Assembly (NCBI RefSeq): GCF_003987315.1
Contig: NZ_PIPI01000005.1
Location: 1-64,000 of the forward strand
Origin: Aliidiomarina haloalkalitolerans
Lineage (GTDB): Bacteria; Pseudomonadota; Gammaproteobacteria; Enterobacterales; Alteromonadaceae
Direction: 5' to 3'
DNA length: 64,000 nt
A program made the translations under genes and the position numbers. Position 1 is the stretch's first letter. Each line of letters starts with the position of its first letter. The notes beneath the pieces are model-generated. The model did no database searches. It had not been told where the DNA came from and saw only the letters and a program-made list of their open reading frames with translations. Positions 28,798-38,686 of this stretch are shown piece by piece.

Positions 28798-29073
28798 TTA
28801 TTCGTCTTCGTCGAAGCGGTCAAAAATCAATTGGGTGACGGCGTCGAGTGCTTGCTCGGCGTCTGGTCCCACCGCCTTAACACTAATTTCCTTACCTTGC
28901 TGACTCGCAAGCAGCATTAAGCCCATGACACTGCTCGCGTCGACTGACTTTTCCCCTTGCCCAATTGTAATTTTGGCGTCAAATTGGCTCGCGAGTTTCG
29001 CCAGTTTCGTGGCGGCACGCGCGTGCAGGCCAAGTTTATTGCGAATGAGGACAGTGCGAGAGACTTCGGTCAT
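28798..29073 (-). CDS. ptsO: Nitrogen-PTS phosphocarrier NPr (HPr-like)
   Basis: HPr-family protein of 91 residues. The phosphorylatable histidine is in GLHARAATKLAKLA, and the conserved SVMGLMLLA block around the second regulatory site is present. It passes phosphate from EI-Ntr to PtsN (EIIA-Ntr) and so takes part in regulating potassium and nitrogen metabolism. It is the last gene of the rpoN-hpf-ptsN-rapZ-ptsO run. Confidence 0.93.
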   Translation of the reverse strand: MTEVSRTVLIRNKLGLHARAATKLAKLASQFDAKITIGQGEKSVDASSVMGLMLLASQQGKEISVKAVGPDAEQALDAVTQLIFDRFDEDE

Positions 29074-29085
29074 GGACAGCTCAAT

Positions 29086-29943
29086 TTATTGATTCTTTTT
29101 ACGCTCAAGCTCGCGGTGTTTCACACGAATTTTGGCATGTTGATTCTGCAGCAGTGCAGCAAGTGTTTCGGTGATATACACCGAACGGTGTTGACCACCC
29201 GTACAACCGATTGCGACAGTGAGATAGCTACGATTACTGCGCTGGAAATAAGGCAACCAAGTACTAATAAACGTCTCAGTTTGGTGAATAAACTTACTCA
29301 CCAAGGGCTGCTGTTGGAGAAAGTTTTGCACGGGTGCGTCGAGGCCGGAATAGGGCCGCAACTCAGGTTCCCAATGCGGGTTGGGTAGTATTCGAGCGTC
29401 GAAAACCGTGTCGGCAGTGGTCGGCAAACCGTGTTTAAAGCCAAACGACATTAGGACTAAGATCATTTGGTTTTCACTGCGGCCAAGTACACGCTCGTTG
29501 ACTTGCTCAATCAGGTCATGAACACTCAATTCGCTGCTATCAAGGCGCCAAGTTGCTAATGCAGCAAGGGGCTCAAGAAGTTGCCCCTCGGTTGCGATTG
29601 CGTCAGCTAATGTCGCTTGATTATGCGACAGCGGATGCATTCGGCGGGTTTCGCCGTAGCGTCGAATTAATGTCTCGTCACTGGCGTCAATAAACAGTAC
29701 TTCGGCTTTAACGTCGTGGGGCAAAAATTCGAGGGTTTCGTTGAGGTCTTTCACGTCGGCTTCGAGGTTGCGCACGTCAATGCTGACTGCGATGTTTTCA
29801 AAGCGACCAAACACAGAGTGCAGCAGGGTGGGCAGCAATGCCATCGGCAGGTTGTCAACGCAATAAAAACCAAGGTCTTCCAAGGCTCTTAGTGCGACTG
29901 TTTTTCCTGAGCCAGAACGGCCGCTGACCACAATTAACTGCAT
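29086..29943 (-). CDS. rapZ: RNase adapter protein RapZ
   Basis: A protein of 285 residues with the Walker A motif GRSGSGKT at residues 8-15 and the C-terminal signature GCTGGQHRSVY. In enterobacteria RapZ binds the small RNA GlmZ and RNase E, tuning glucosamine-6-phosphate synthase; that circuit is not shown here. The start overlaps ptsN by 10 bp. Confidence 0.94.
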   Translation of the reverse strand: MQLIVVSGRSGSGKTVALRALEDLGFYCVDNLPMALLPTLLHSVFGRFENIAVSIDVRNLEADVKDLNETLEFLPHDVKAEVLFIDASDETLIRRYGETRRMHPLSHNQATLADAIATEGQLLEPLAALATWRLDSSELSVHDLIEQVNERVLGRSENQMILVLMSFGFKHGLPTTADTVFDARILPNPHWEPELRPYSGLDAPVQNFLQQQPLVSKFIHQTETFISTWLPYFQRSNRSYLTVAIGCTGGQHRSVYITETLAALLQNQHAKIRVKHRELERKKNQ

Positions 29944-30398
29944 AGTGCGGGATCCTGTGTCATGAGTTCATGCAGCTCAGCGTCGCTGCTGGCATGCCGT
30001 AAACTCCGACAGCAGTCCTTATTGTTTAAACGCTCAGCAACAGCAGAGAGCGTTTTCAAATGAATTTCTGGGTTGTCTTTTGGCACGAGTAACGCAAAAA
30101 CGAGATCAACCGGCTGATTATCGATGGCATCGAAATCAATCGGTTCGGCAAGCGTTAATAGCGCTGCAACCGGTTGGCCGGCATTTTCTAGCCGGCCATG
30201 CGGGATTGCAATGCCGAGTCCTATCCCGGTACTGCCGAGACGCTCGCGTTGAAGTAAGCTGTCGAAAATATCGCTCTTACTGACGCCGGCTAATTTCGGC
30301 GCCAGTAATTGGCTGATATATTCCAATACGCGTTTTTTACTGCTCTCGGCGACACTCACACGTGTACAGTCCGGGCTTAGGATCTCTTTGAGGTTCAT
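29934..30398 (-). CDS. ptsN: PTS IIA-like nitrogen regulatory protein PtsN
   Basis: EIIA-Ntr of 154 residues. The active histidine lies in GIAIPHGRLENA. It accepts phosphate from NPr and regulates potassium transport and other targets in enterobacteria. It lies five bases after hpf in the same direction and overlaps rapZ. Confidence 0.94.
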   Translation of the reverse strand: MNLKEILSPDCTRVSVAESSKKRVLEYISQLLAPKLAGVSKSDIFDSLLQRERLGSTGIGLGIAIPHGRLENAGQPVAALLTLAEPIDFDAIDNQPVDLVFALLVPKDNPEIHLKTLSAVAERLNNKDCCRSLRHASSDAELHELMTQDPALCS

Positions 30399-30403
30399 AG
30401 TCC

Positions 30404-30691
30404 TTAGTGTTTCTTCAGTTTTTCTTTATGTTTAATAACTTGACGATCGAGCTTATCAATCAGAGCGTCGATGGCTGCATACATGTCTTGATGCTCCGAA
30501 GTGGCAAACACTTCACCGCCATTCAGGTGAACTGTAGCTTCGGCTTTTTGCATTAATTTTTCAACGTTTAAAATGACATAGACGTTGTTGATATGGTCGA
30601 AGTGGCGCTCTAGCTTAGCGAACTTAGTATCAACATACTCACGTAAAGCGTCAGTAATATCTACATGATGACCAGTTAGATTAATTTGCAT
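30404..30691 (-). CDS. hpf: Ribosome hibernation promoting factor, short form
   Basis: A protein of 95 residues, the length of short HPF/YfiA proteins. The sequence begins MQINLTGHHVDITDALREYV, typical of the family, and ends in a lysine-rich tail. It binds the 30S decoding region and promotes 100S dimer formation in stationary phase. The place directly after rpoN is conserved in gammaproteobacteria. Confidence 0.94.
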   Translation of the reverse strand: MQINLTGHHVDITDALREYVDTKFAKLERHFDHINNVYVILNVEKLMQKAEATVHLNGGEVFATSEHQDMYAAIDALIDKLDRQVIKHKEKLKKH

Positions 30692-30717
30692 AGCACATCT
30701 TCCTTCTGTTGACGTGG

Positions 30718-32070
30718 TTAAAGTAGAGTCTTCCGTTGGCTCGAAGACGGGATATTGAGTGATTCCCGGTACTTCGCAATGGTCCTTCTTGCTACCTGTA
30801 TTCCCTGCTCGCCGAGCAGTGCAGCTAACTTACTGTCACTCAATGGCTTCGCAGGATTTTCCGCTGCCACCAACTTGCGAATTAAGGCTCGGATGGCAGT
30901 TGATGAAAAATCGTCCCCGTTGTCACCGCTGACGTGGCTGGAGAAGAAGTACTTCAACTCAAACACGCCTTGCGGGGTATGCATGAACTTTTGCGTAGTG
31001 ACACGCGATATTGTCGATTCATGCATCTCTATACTTTCTGCGACATCACTCAGAATCATTGGTTTCATTGCTTCTGGGCCATGTTCAAAGAATGCCTGTT
31101 GTCGTTGCACGATACAATGGGCAACCTTCAATAAAGTTTCATTTCTGCTTTCAATACTTTTAATCAGCCAGCGCGCGTCTTGCAAATGCTGCCGTATATA
31201 TTGTGAATCGGCTTGCGTACAGTGGCTTTGCGGTAGATCAGCATAAGCACTGTTAATCCGCAATTTTGGTGCTGCATTGGGATTTAATGCCACCCGCCAA
31301 CGACCGTTATGCTTGCTAACTAAAACATCGGGAATGACATAATCGGATTCACGTTCACCGAAGCATTCGCCTGGGCGTGGATTTAATTTCTGAATCAGCT
31401 CGAGAACGTCTTTAAGTTTGGCTTCAGACAACCGGGTGCGGCGAGCAAGCGTGCGGTAATCACGCCGGCCTAGGAGGTCGAGGTGTTTGTTCACCACGAG
31501 TTTTGCGGCACTTAACGCGGGGGTATCTGCAGGTAGCTGGTTGAGTTGGATGAGCAGACATTCGCCAACGCCGCGAGCGCCGACGCCAACCGGATCAAAA
31601 TGTTGAATGCGTTTCAGTGTCACGGCCACTTCGTCAAAACTAATGTCGTCGTCCTGACTGACCACGGCGGCGTGAATTTCTTCGAGGGTTTGTTGTAGAT
31701 AGCCATTGTCGTCGATGGCATCGATAATCGCTTCAGCGATGAGCTCGTCAGTTGGCGTGAAATGTGACAGCCGCATTTGCCAGCGCAGGTAATCTTGTAG
31801 GCTTTCGGTGGTTTCGCCTTGGTAAACGTAGTCTTCTTCGCTGGCTTGGCCGGCGCTTGAGGAGGTGCCGGCAGAAATCCGAGCGTCCCAAGGCGCTTGT
31901 TCGTCTTGACCGTCGGGCTCGGGTAGTTCTAGCAGCGGATTAGCTTCTAACGCTTCTTGCACCTCGGTTTGTAACTCCAGAGAAGACAACTGCAGGAGCC
32001 GAATGGCTTGCTGCAATTGCGGAGTCATTGTGAGGTTTTGACTAAACTTAAGCTGCAGACCTTGTTTCAT
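30718..32070 (-). CDS. rpoN: RNA polymerase sigma-54 factor RpoN
   Basis: A protein of 450 residues with the three sigma-54 regions. Region I is glutamine/leucine-rich ([20 protein letters not shown]), an acidic linker follows, then the core-binding part. The C-terminal RpoN box [17 protein letters not shown] recognises the -24 element. It sits between lptB and hpf as in most gammaproteobacteria. Confidence 0.97.
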   Translation of the reverse strand: MKQGLQLKFSQNLTMTPQLQQAIRLLQLSSLELQTEVQEALEANPLLELPEPDGQDEQAPWDARISAGTSSSAGQASEEDYVYQGETTESLQDYLRWQMRLSHFTPTDELIAEAIIDAIDDNGYLQQTLEEIHAAVVSQDDDISFDEVAVTLKRIQHFDPVGVGARGVGECLLIQLNQLPADTPALSAAKLVVNKHLDLLGRRDYRTLARRTRLSEAKLKDVLELIQKLNPRPGECFGERESDYVIPDVLVSKHNGRWRVALNPNAAPKLRINSAYADLPQSHCTQADSQYIRQHLQDARWLIKSIESRNETLLKVAHCIVQRQQAFFEHGPEAMKPMILSDVAESIEMHESTISRVTTQKFMHTPQGVFELKYFFSSHVSGDNGDDFSSTAIRALIRKLVAAENPAKPLSDSKLAALLGEQGIQVARRTIAKYRESLNIPSSSQRKTLL

Positions 32071-32153
32071 GAATGCGATTTGGGTTCCTTAACGACCAAG
32101 TGAGCGAATATTAAATTGTGCTCTTACTTATATCATTGGTCTTTTTGCGGAAA

Positions 32154-32879
32154 TTACAAGGAGAATTGGTCGCCTAAATACACTTCTTTTACTGTTTCGT
32201 TGGCGAGAATCTCTTGTGCGTTGCCCGTTGCAATCAGTTCACCGTGGCTCACGATATAAGCTGTTTCGCACACGGAGAGGGTCTCCCGGACATTGTGGTC
32301 GGTGATCAAAACACCGATGCCGCGGTCGCTGAGTTGCTGAATAATCTTTTTAATATCGAGCACGGAAATTGGGTCTACCCCGGCAAATGGTTCGTCGAGC
32401 AAAATAAATTTTGGCTCAGCGGCCAGTGCCCGGGCAATTTCCACGCGGCGACGTTCACCACCGGACAAGCTCATACCTAAGCTATTGACGATGTGGCCAA
32501 TGTGAAATTCATTGACGAGCTCATCAAGTTTTTCTTCGCGTTGAGCGGGGGTAAGGTCACTGCGGGTTTCCAAAATGGCCATGATATTGTCGCGCACGGT
32601 CAGCTTACGAAACACCGAAGCTTCCTGTGGCAAGTAGCCAATACCTTTGCGCGCGCGGGCGTGCATGGGCAGTAAGGTAATGTCTTCGTCGTCAAGGCGA
32701 ATATGGCCTTTGTCGTTGTTGACCAGCCCGACGATCATATAAAACGTGGTGGTTTTACCGGCGCCATTTGGACCCAGTAGGCCGACGATTTGGCCTGCAT
32801 TGACGGCGATACTGACGTCGCGAACGACAGTACGGCCTTTGTATGCTTTCGCTAAGTGTTCTGCGCGTAATGTTGCCAT
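32154..32879 (-). CDS. lptB: LPS export ABC transporter ATP-binding protein LptB
   Basis: ATPase of about 241 residues that powers LPS extraction by LptB2FG. Walker [10 protein letters not shown], signature [15 protein letters not shown] and Walker [14 protein letters not shown] are all intact. The start is set at the ATG at 32879 ([15 protein letters not shown]), one base after the lptA stop; the frame stays open upstream to 32996 but that part lies inside lptA. Confidence 0.96.
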   Translation of the reverse strand: MATLRAEHLAKAYKGRTVVRDVSIAVNAGQIVGLLGPNGAGKTTTFYMIVGLVNNDKGHIRLDDEDITLLPMHARARKGIGYLPQEASVFRKLTVRDNIMAILETRSDLTPAQREEKLDELVNEFHIGHIVNSLGMSLSGGERRRVEIARALAAEPKFILLDEPFAGVDPISVLDIKKIIQQLSDRGIGVLITDHNVRETLSVCETAYIVSHGELIATGNAQEILANETVKEVYLGDQFSL

Positions 32880-32880
32880 G

Positions 32881-33489
32881 TTAATTGCCGTTCTCGTTGC
32901 CGTTTTGGTTCTGACTTTGACGCTGACGTGGCCGCAAAATTGTTTCGACTTGTTCGGTGCCGTCGCCACTCTCGGAAATAACTTGCTGCAGTTCAATATT
33001 GTAGGAAATGCGATTCGCGCGCACCAAGCTACCGTCTTGGCGCAATTCCGCTAACGTGCTGAGTGTCAGCGTACGTTCGGTGGCATTGTATTCAATCAGA
33101 TGTGCTTGCGCTTCAACTAACACGCCTGGCTCAATTTCTTGTTGGTAGGTTGCTGGTGTGCCGCGCAAAATAAACAGCTCGACTTCACCGTCGCGCTCTT
33201 CAAAGCCGGTGACCTCAAGCTCATCCGCAGTAATACGCAGGGTACCTTGGTTAATACGCACATTGCCGGTGGCCCGATAGACGTTGGCGGCAAGGTCAAG
33301 GAAGTCATTCTCAGCAAGAATTTGAATGGGCTCTTCGAAGTCACGTTGTAGTTGCGATAGTTGCGACAGCTGCGAGCGTGACTCAGTCTCCTGCGCCATC
33401 AGCTTAGCCTGGCTCGTAAAGGAAGCCAGAACTAACACAAGGCTAGCGGCTAGAGTTACGGGGATAATAAATGGTTTCAACATGTTCAA
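32881..33489 (-). CDS. lptA: LPS transport periplasmic protein LptA
   Basis: A protein of about 202 residues with a signal peptide ([21 protein letters not shown]) and the OstA-like beta-jellyroll that forms the periplasmic bridge for LPS. The C-terminal tail is low-complexity (Gln/Asn/Gly/Glu), probably disordered. An ATG at 33483 is an equally possible start. The gene overlaps lptC by 47 bp, suggesting coupled translation. Confidence 0.92.
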   Translation of the reverse strand: MNMLKPFIIPVTLAASLVLVLASFTSQAKLMAQETESRSQLSQLSQLQRDFEEPIQILAENDFLDLAANVYRATGNVRINQGTLRITADELEVTGFEERDGEVELFILRGTPATYQQEIEPGVLVEAQAHLIEYNATERTLTLSTLAELRQDGSLVRANRISYNIELQQVISESGDGTEQVETILRPRQRQSQNQNGNENGN

Positions 33490-34036
33490 TAATTTCCAGT
33501 TGCTGAGCTTCTAAGTCAATGCGCATACCAATGCCATGGACATAAAACTGTGGGCCGCGAAGCGTGACAGGGGCATCTGTGTGCATAATACCCGATTGCA
33601 AGTCGATCGCGAGGTTATCGGTCATAATTTCGTGAATATACCCGATTCCCGAGCGATTCACGATGGCGACATCGTCGGTTAACTCCAAGCGTTCATCTTC
33701 ATAAAAGCGACCAAATTGCGCGCTAATCTGCCATTCTGCGCCGGTTTCTTGCACATTCACTGAGCGTTCAGACAAGAAGGTGGTGTAAATCGGCTCTTCA
33801 AGTTCGGTCAAACGAATGGCGCTATAGTGGGCCATGCGCGTGGCACGAATTTGGTGCGCTAAGCGGCCATCCGCTTCAAATACTCGGGTTGCTAAACCAT
33901 AGGCAGTAAAATCGGGAATTAGTTGCAAGTCGTCATGGTCAGTGACTTGTGTACTCTCGCGCTCGCTCAAGTACCACAACACGCCACCGCTAACTAAAGC
34001 GAGGATAATCAGCAGAATCAGCGTACGCCGGTTCAT
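33443..34036 (-). CDS. lptC: LPS export protein LptC
   Basis: Bitopic inner-membrane protein of 197 residues: one N-terminal helix (LILLIILALVSGGVLWYL) and a periplasmic jellyroll that receives LPS from LptFG and hands it to LptA. The start overlaps the kdsC stop by four bases. Confidence 0.93.
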   Translation of the reverse strand: MNRRTLILLIILALVSGGVLWYLSERESTQVTDHDDLQLIPDFTAYGLATRVFEADGRLAHQIRATRMAHYSAIRLTELEEPIYTTFLSERSVNVQETGAEWQISAQFGRFYEDERLELTDDVAIVNRSGIGYIHEIMTDNLAIDLQSGIMHTDAPVTLRGPQFYVHGIGMRIDLEAQQLEIIEHVETIYYPRNSSR

Positions 34037-34614
34037 GTACTGCTCTCCTGCACTTGATGTAAAAGCCCTTGGCTGAGCAAAATGAGGTCGGCGATTTCCC
34101 GCACGGCACCAAAGCCTCCGCGCTGGGTGGTGACGTAGTCGGCGTTCTGTTGCAGCAGTGGATGGCCATCGAAAGGCGTTAACGCCAAGCCTGAAGCCTT
34201 AAGCATGGGTAAGTCGGGCAGGTCGTCACCAACGCTGGCAGTGGCTTCATTGTTGACGCCACACGCTTTTTGGATGTCGGCGAAGGCTTGCATTTTATCA
34301 TGCTGGCCTTGGTAGATATGCGGGACACCAAGGGCGCGCATCCGCGTTTCCACAATTTGCGAGTCGCGACCGGTAATCACAGCCACTTGAATGCCGGCGC
34401 TGAGCAAGGCTTTGACGCCCAGCCCGTCGCGGGTATGAAATGCTTTCAGTTCTTCGCCGTCATTGCCGAGGTAAATGCGGCCGTCGGAAAATACGCCATC
34501 GACGTCACAAACCAGTAACTTAATGTTGGCAAACTTAGCCATGAGGTCGTTGTGTAAATCACCATACCAAGTCGAGGTGTACTGGAGTGACGGCGACTGA
34601 GTTGGAATTGTCAT
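34033..34614 (-). CDS. kdsC: 3-deoxy-manno-octulosonate-8-phosphate phosphatase KdsC
   Basis: HAD phosphatase of 193 residues releasing Kdo from Kdo-8-phosphate. The DxDx motif is in LLVCDVDGVFSDGRI and the later acidic motif in SVGDDLPDLPML. It overlaps kdsD by one base and lptC by four, as part of a tightly packed kdsD-kdsC-lptC-lptA-lptB run. Confidence 0.94.
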   Translation of the reverse strand: MTIPTQSPSLQYTSTWYGDLHNDLMAKFANIKLLVCDVDGVFSDGRIYLGNDGEELKAFHTRDGLGVKALLSAGIQVAVITGRDSQIVETRMRALGVPHIYQGQHDKMQAFADIQKACGVNNEATASVGDDLPDLPMLKASGLALTPFDGHPLLQQNADYVTTQRGGFGAVREIADLILLSQGLLHQVQESST

Positions 34615-35603
34615 TACAGTACCCCCGCACGCAGTAAGTCATGCATGTTAAACACACCAACGACTTGTTGTTCTTTGTTCACGGCAATTAGGCCATTAAT
34701 TTTCTTTTGTTCCATGACTTTTAATGCTTCGGCAGCCAGCGTCTCTGGCGACGTTGTGGTGCAGTGACGGGTCATGGTTTCGCTAATGCGGGTTTGGTGA
34801 ATATCAATGCGTTGGTCGAGGATGCGACGTAAATCACCGTCGGTAAAGATCCCGAGTAATTTGTCATCTTGGTCGACAATGGTGGTCATGCCAAGGCCTT
34901 TGCGCGAAATTTCTAGCAAGGCTTCGGTGATGATCGCTTCGGCACTGACTTTCGGTATCCGGTCGCCGGTATGCATGATATCGCTAACGCGCAGTAACAG
35001 GCGTTTGCCGAGGCTGCCGCCCGGATGTGACAAGGCAAAGTCGTCGGCAGTAAAACCGCGCGAATGCAACAAGGCAACGGCGAGGGCATCGCCCATCACT
35101 AAGGTCGCGGTGGTACTTGCAGTTGGCGCTAAACCAAGCGGGCAGGCTTCTTCGGCAACAGCAACATTTAAATGAACGTCAGCGAGCGTAGCCAAGGTCG
35201 ACTCGGGTTTCCCGGTCATGGCAATCAGCGGCACACCTAAACGTTTAATTACAGGGAGGATACTGACCACTTCATGGGTTTCTCCTGAATTGGAAATCGC
35301 GATAACCAGATCTTGCGCAGTAATCATGCCTAAATCGCCATGGCTTGCTTCGCCCGGGTGAACAAAGAAGGCCGGTGTTCCGGTACTCGCTAGAGTCGCA
35401 GCAATTTTGCCGCCAATATGACCGGACTTACCCATGCCGGTAACGACAACGCGGCCTTGGCAGCGTAAAATGGTCTGGCAAGCATTGCGAAAGCTATCGT
35501 CGAGCGACTGATAAAGCCCTTGAATGGCAGCAGATTCGATCTCGAGTACTCGGCGGCCTTGAGCAATAAAGTCGGTTGCGGCAGGGATATCGGTAGCACT
35601 CAT
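34614..35603 (-). CDS. kdsD: Arabinose-5-phosphate isomerase KdsD
   Basis: A protein of 329 residues making D-arabinose-5-phosphate from ribulose-5-phosphate for Kdo synthesis. An N-terminal SIS domain (VVVTGMGKSGHIGGKIAATL and HPGEASHGDLGMI) is followed by two CBS domains (about 205-329). It is the first gene of the run and faces the TetR regulator gene. Confidence 0.95.
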   Translation of the reverse strand: MSATDIPAATDFIAQGRRVLEIESAAIQGLYQSLDDSFRNACQTILRCQGRVVVTGMGKSGHIGGKIAATLASTGTPAFFVHPGEASHGDLGMITAQDLVIAISNSGETHEVVSILPVIKRLGVPLIAMTGKPESTLATLADVHLNVAVAEEACPLGLAPTASTTATLVMGDALAVALLHSRGFTADDFALSHPGGSLGKRLLLRVSDIMHTGDRIPKVSAEAIITEALLEISRKGLGMTTIVDQDDKLLGIFTDGDLRRILDQRIDIHQTRISETMTRHCTTTSPETLAAEALKVMEQKKINGLIAVNKEQQVVGVFNMHDLLRAGVL

Positions 35604-35777
35604 GTTGCGCGTGTCCTTGGTCTAAGCGAGTGATTTTGCCAAAGTATATCACTGCCGTTCTGGAATAGGTATGGAATCGGGCAAACTGCGGTAAATCGAT
35701 GGGTTAATCCGATGGGTGCGACAGTTTGTGCATTGTTAGTCGGTTTGCCTTTTTGCTATTGTTCGAAAGTAAACCCT

Positions 35778-35795
35778 TTAGTCGGTTAGAACTAA
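35778..35795 (+). promoter_or_regulatory. Candidate operator upstream of the TetR gene
   Basis: TTAGT-N8-ACTAA is an inverted repeat just upstream of the regulator's ribosome binding site. Its left part, TTAGTCGGTT, also occurs as a direct repeat 42 bp upstream at 35736. TetR-family repressors often bind such sites near their own gene. This is inference from pattern only. Confidence 0.35.
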
Positions 35796-35812
35796 GTTTT
35801 AGGATTATAGAA

Positions 35813-36421
35813 ATGAGTGACACGAAAAAACAGTTTCGCGGCGGTCGCCCGAGCAAACGTGAGTTTATTCTTAAGCAAGCGGAGATTTTGGTGCGGGAAC
35901 GTGGTGCGTCACAACTGACGTTCGACGCCTTGACCGAGCAAACTGGAATTAGTAAAGGTGGTCTGCTGTATCATTTCGAAAGTAAGGAAGCGTTAATTAT
36001 TGCCATGCTCGAGCGCTACATTGGCCAACGCCAAGAACGCACTGCAGCAGTATTGGAAGCGAAACCTTATTTACTTGATGCGCCAGACGGTGAGCTGTTG
36101 GCCATGGTTGAAGCCGAAATCACCGAGCCACAAGAGATGTTGGCGGTTGACAGTGCTATCGTCGCTGCGGTTGCCGCCAACCCAGAACTGTTAGAGCCGG
36201 TGCGGCAACGTAATCGAGAGCTTTGGGAGCGGTTAGACAAAGCTCAGGCCGGTGCCGCTCAAGCGCGCGTGGCTTGGAAAGCGGTTGTTGGCCATCGCCT
36301 GTTGAAGCAATTTGGCTTGCTGATTGAAAGTGACGAGCAAACCGAAGCATTTATTGCCGAAGTTACTGCGATGTTAACGCCGAGTGCCAAAAATAGCAGT
36401 GACGATAGTGTGTTTGGTTAA
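35813..36421 (+). CDS. TetR-family transcriptional regulator
   Basis: A protein of about 202 residues. The start is the ATG at 35813 (MSDTKKQFRGGRPSK) after AGGAT; the frame open from 35726 adds unlikely residues. The N-terminal helix-turn-helix is clear (LTFDALTEQTGISKGGLLYH FESKEAL, residues about 33-58). The C-terminal ligand domain is not recognisable to a named group. It is divergent from kdsD and precedes mlaF, where enterobacteria have yrbG. Control of the mla genes or of itself is possible but not shown. Confidence 0.85.
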   Translation: MSDTKKQFRGGRPSKREFILKQAEILVRERGASQLTFDALTEQTGISKGGLLYHFESKEALIIAMLERYIGQRQERTAAVLEAKPYLLDAPDGELLAMVEAEITEPQEMLAVDSAIVAAVAANPELLEPVRQRNRELWERLDKAQAGAAQARVAWKAVVGHRLLKQFGLLIESDEQTEAFIAEVTAMLTPSAKNSSDDSVFG

Positions 36422-36477
36422 TCCAAATCAGCCACACACGCGTTGATTAGTAATACTGTTCATTTGCTTTGTTCAAG

Positions 36478-36498
36478 TAGCCCTGCGGGGCTATTTTT
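36478..36498 (+). terminator. Terminator after the TetR gene
   Basis: TAGCCC-TGCG-GGGCTA followed by TTTTT is a compact Rho-independent terminator about 60 bp past the regulator stop codon. It separates the regulator transcript from mlaF. Confidence 0.85.
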
Positions 36499-36557
36499 GT
36501 AAGCCAAGCAAAATGATTGTCGTTGTTTGTCAGCGAGGGTCGCAATTGCATAGCCGG

Positions 36558-36577
36558 TTAGCCTGAATTAATGCTAA
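36558..36577 (+). promoter_or_regulatory. Inverted repeat upstream of mlaF, possible operator
   Basis: TTAGC-N10-GCTAA lies about 40 bp before the mlaF start. It shares the word CGGTTAG with the candidate operator at 35778. The match is short, so a shared regulator is only a suggestion. Confidence 0.3.
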
Positions 36578-36618
36578 GATGCTCGACCTTTTCAGATACC
36601 GAATGAACGAGGGCGGTA

Positions 36619-37425
36619 GTGAAAAATTTAGTAGAATTAAAAGACGTTTATTTTAACCGGGGTGACACGCCAATCTATGAAGGCGTGAACTTAGTTGTGC
36701 CAGAAGGTAAAGTAACCGCCATTATGGGGCCAAGTGGCTGTGGTAAAACCACACTGTTACGCCTGATCGGTGGGCAGCTGAAGCCAACCCGTGGTGAAGT
36801 TCATTTTGCCGGCCACCAAGTGAATAAGCTTGGTCGCAGCGCTTTATTTGACCTGCGTAAGCGCATGAGCATGCTGTTTCAAAGCGGTGCATTATTTAGT
36901 GAAATGACGGTTTTTGATAACGTCGCGTTCCCTTTGCGCGAGCATACGGACTTACCTGAGAACATTATTGCCACCGTGGTTAAAATGAAGCTCGATTCGG
37001 TGGGTTTGCGCGGTGCGGCGCACTTATTCCCGTCAGAGTTGTCCGGTGGTATGGCTCGGCGAGCAGCGCTGGCGCGGTCAATCGCGCTCGACCCTGAGCT
37101 GATTATGTATGACGAACCTTTCGCTGGCCAAGACCCGATTTCGATGGGCATGCTGGTGAAGCTGATTCGCTCATTAAATAGCACCCTCGGTTTAACCTCG
37201 ATTGTGGTGTCTCACGATATTCATGAAGTCATGAGCATTGCCGACCATGTTTGCATTATGGCGAACAAGAAGATCGTTGCTCAAGGCTCGCCTGAGCAGC
37301 TTGAGCGCGAAGGGAATGAGTTAGTTCTGCAGTTTTTGCATGGTGAGCCGGATGGTCCAGTGCCATTCCATTACCCAGCTGCAGATTATGCCGAAGATTT
37401 ACTCGGGTCAGGAGTTCGCCGATGA
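36619..37425 (+). CDS. mlaF: Phospholipid ABC transporter ATP-binding protein MlaF
   Basis: ATPase of 268 residues for the MlaFEDB complex that moves phospholipids between the inner and outer membrane systems. GTG start after GAGGGCGG. Walker [10 protein letters not shown], signature [14 protein letters not shown] and Walker [15 protein letters not shown] are intact. The stop overlaps the mlaE start by four bases. Confidence 0.95.
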   Translation: MKNLVELKDVYFNRGDTPIYEGVNLVVPEGKVTAIMGPSGCGKTTLLRLIGGQLKPTRGEVHFAGHQVNKLGRSALFDLRKRMSMLFQSGALFSEMTVFDNVAFPLREHTDLPENIIATVVKMKLDSVGLRGAAHLFPSELSGGMARRAALARSIALDPELIMYDEPFAGQDPISMGMLVKLIRSLNSTLGLTSIVVSHDIHEVMSIADHVCIMANKKIVAQGSPEQLEREGNELVLQFLHGEPDGPVPFHYPAADYAEDLLGSGVRR

Positions 37426-38195
37426 AAGCAATTCAAGAACTCGGGCGCAATACGCTAAATACCATTCGTGGCATTGGTAATGCCACAATTATGCTGTTCC
37501 AAGCGCTCGTCGGTAAACCACAACCGCTGAAAATGTTCCCGTTACTGATGCGCCAACTCTATGTGGTTGGTGTTCAGTCAATGCTGATTATTTTGGTGTC
37601 GGGCTTGTTCATCGGCATGGTACTTGGTTTACAAGGTTACACGATTCTGGTTGATTTCGGTGCTGAACAAGCGTTGGGGCCCATGGTTGCTTTAAGCTTG
37701 TTACGAGAACTGGGGCCGGTAGTAACAGCGCTCTTGTTCGCCGGTCGCGCTGGTTCGGCGCTGACCGCTGAAATTGGCTTAATGCGTGCAACAGAACAAC
37801 TTTCAAGTTTAGAAATGATGGCAGTAGACCCTCTGCGTCGTGTTATTGCGCCGCGTTTCTGGGCTGGTTTTTTAAGCATGCCACTATTGGCCTTCATGTT
37901 TAGTGCCATCGGTATTTACGGTGGTTTCGTGGTCGGTGTGCAATGGCTTGGCGTTGACGACGGTGCTTTTTGGTCGGTGATGCAGGCCAGCGTTGAATGG
38001 CAACACGACGTCATGAATGGTTTTATTAAGAGTTTAGTATTTGCTTTTGTGGTGACGTGGATCGCCCTCTATAAAGGGTATACCGCAGAGCCAACGTCGC
38101 CGGGAATCAGTGCTGCAACGACACAAACGGTTGTGTATAGCTCGTTGGCCGTTCTCGGTTTAGATTTTGTTTTGACAGCTGTAATGTTCGGGTGA
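37422..38195 (+). CDS. mlaE: Phospholipid ABC transporter permease MlaE
   Basis: Inner-membrane permease of 257 residues with the MlaE-family blocks [20 protein letters not shown] and [23 protein letters not shown] (read from about residue 45 to 115). It forms the core of the Mla transporter with MlaF, MlaD and MlaB. Confidence 0.95.
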   Translation: MKAIQELGRNTLNTIRGIGNATIMLFQALVGKPQPLKMFPLLMRQLYVVGVQSMLIILVSGLFIGMVLGLQGYTILVDFGAEQALGPMVALSLLRELGPVVTALLFAGRAGSALTAEIGLMRATEQLSSLEMMAVDPLRRVIAPRFWAGFLSMPLLAFMFSAIGIYGGFVVGVQWLGVDDGAFWSVMQASVEWQHDVMNGFIKSLVFAFVVTWIALYKGYTAEPTSPGISAATTQTVVYSSLAVLGLDFVLTAVMFG

Positions 38196-38198
38196 TCT

Positions 38199-38666
38199 AT
38201 GGAAGCGCGGAAAATTGAATTATTAGTCGGTGTATTTATCACAGCAGCCATTGCGGCGCTGGTTTTTCTAGCCATGCAGGTGGCGAACACCACGGGTGCA
38301 TTGCGCGGTGAAACCTACACCTTATATGCGAAGTTTGACAACATTGGCGGCCTGAAAGTGCGCTCGCCAGTGAAAGTTGGTGGTGTTGTCGTCGGCCGTG
38401 TTAGCAATATCAGCCTCGACAGTGAGTACTTTGAGCCGGTTGTAGAAATGAAAATCAGTGTCCAATACAAAGGCTTTCCTGACACGAGTACAGCGTCGAT
38501 TTTAACCTCGGGCTTACTTGGCGAGCAGTACATTGGCTTAGAGCCAGGCTTCATGGATGACGGTGTGATGACATTAGAAGACGGAGATCACATCTTCATG
38601 ACCAACTCGGCGATGGTTCTGGAAAACCTTATTGGCCAGTTCTTGTTTAGCCAAGGTAACGATTAA
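38199..38666 (+). CDS. mlaD: Outer membrane lipid asymmetry protein MlaD (MCE domain)
   Basis: A protein of 155 residues: one N-terminal transmembrane helix (IELLVGVFITAAIAALVFLA) and a single MCE domain with the pore-loop region GLLGEQYIGLEPGF. It ends at ENLIGQFLFSQGND, soon after the helix that lines the MlaD hexamer, and lacks the longer C-terminal tail of E. coli MlaD (183 residues). It is followed directly by mlaB; mlaC is absent. Confidence 0.93.
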   Translation: MEARKIELLVGVFITAAIAALVFLAMQVANTTGALRGETYTLYAKFDNIGGLKVRSPVKVGGVVVGRVSNISLDSEYFEPVVEMKISVQYKGFPDTSTASILTSGLLGEQYIGLEPGFMDDGVMTLEDGDHIFMTNSAMVLENLIGQFLFSQGND

Positions 38667-38686
38667 AGCTGAGTCAGGAGGCACGC

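Noticed and set aside
28764-28800. Rho-independent terminator between pmbA and ptsO
   Set aside because: The stem CGCCTAG/CTAGGCG lacks a T run on either strand, so I list it only as an inverted repeat.
32880-32996. Longer N-terminus for LptB
   Set aside because: It lies inside lptA and lacks ABC ATPase character; the ATG at 32879 fits the family start.
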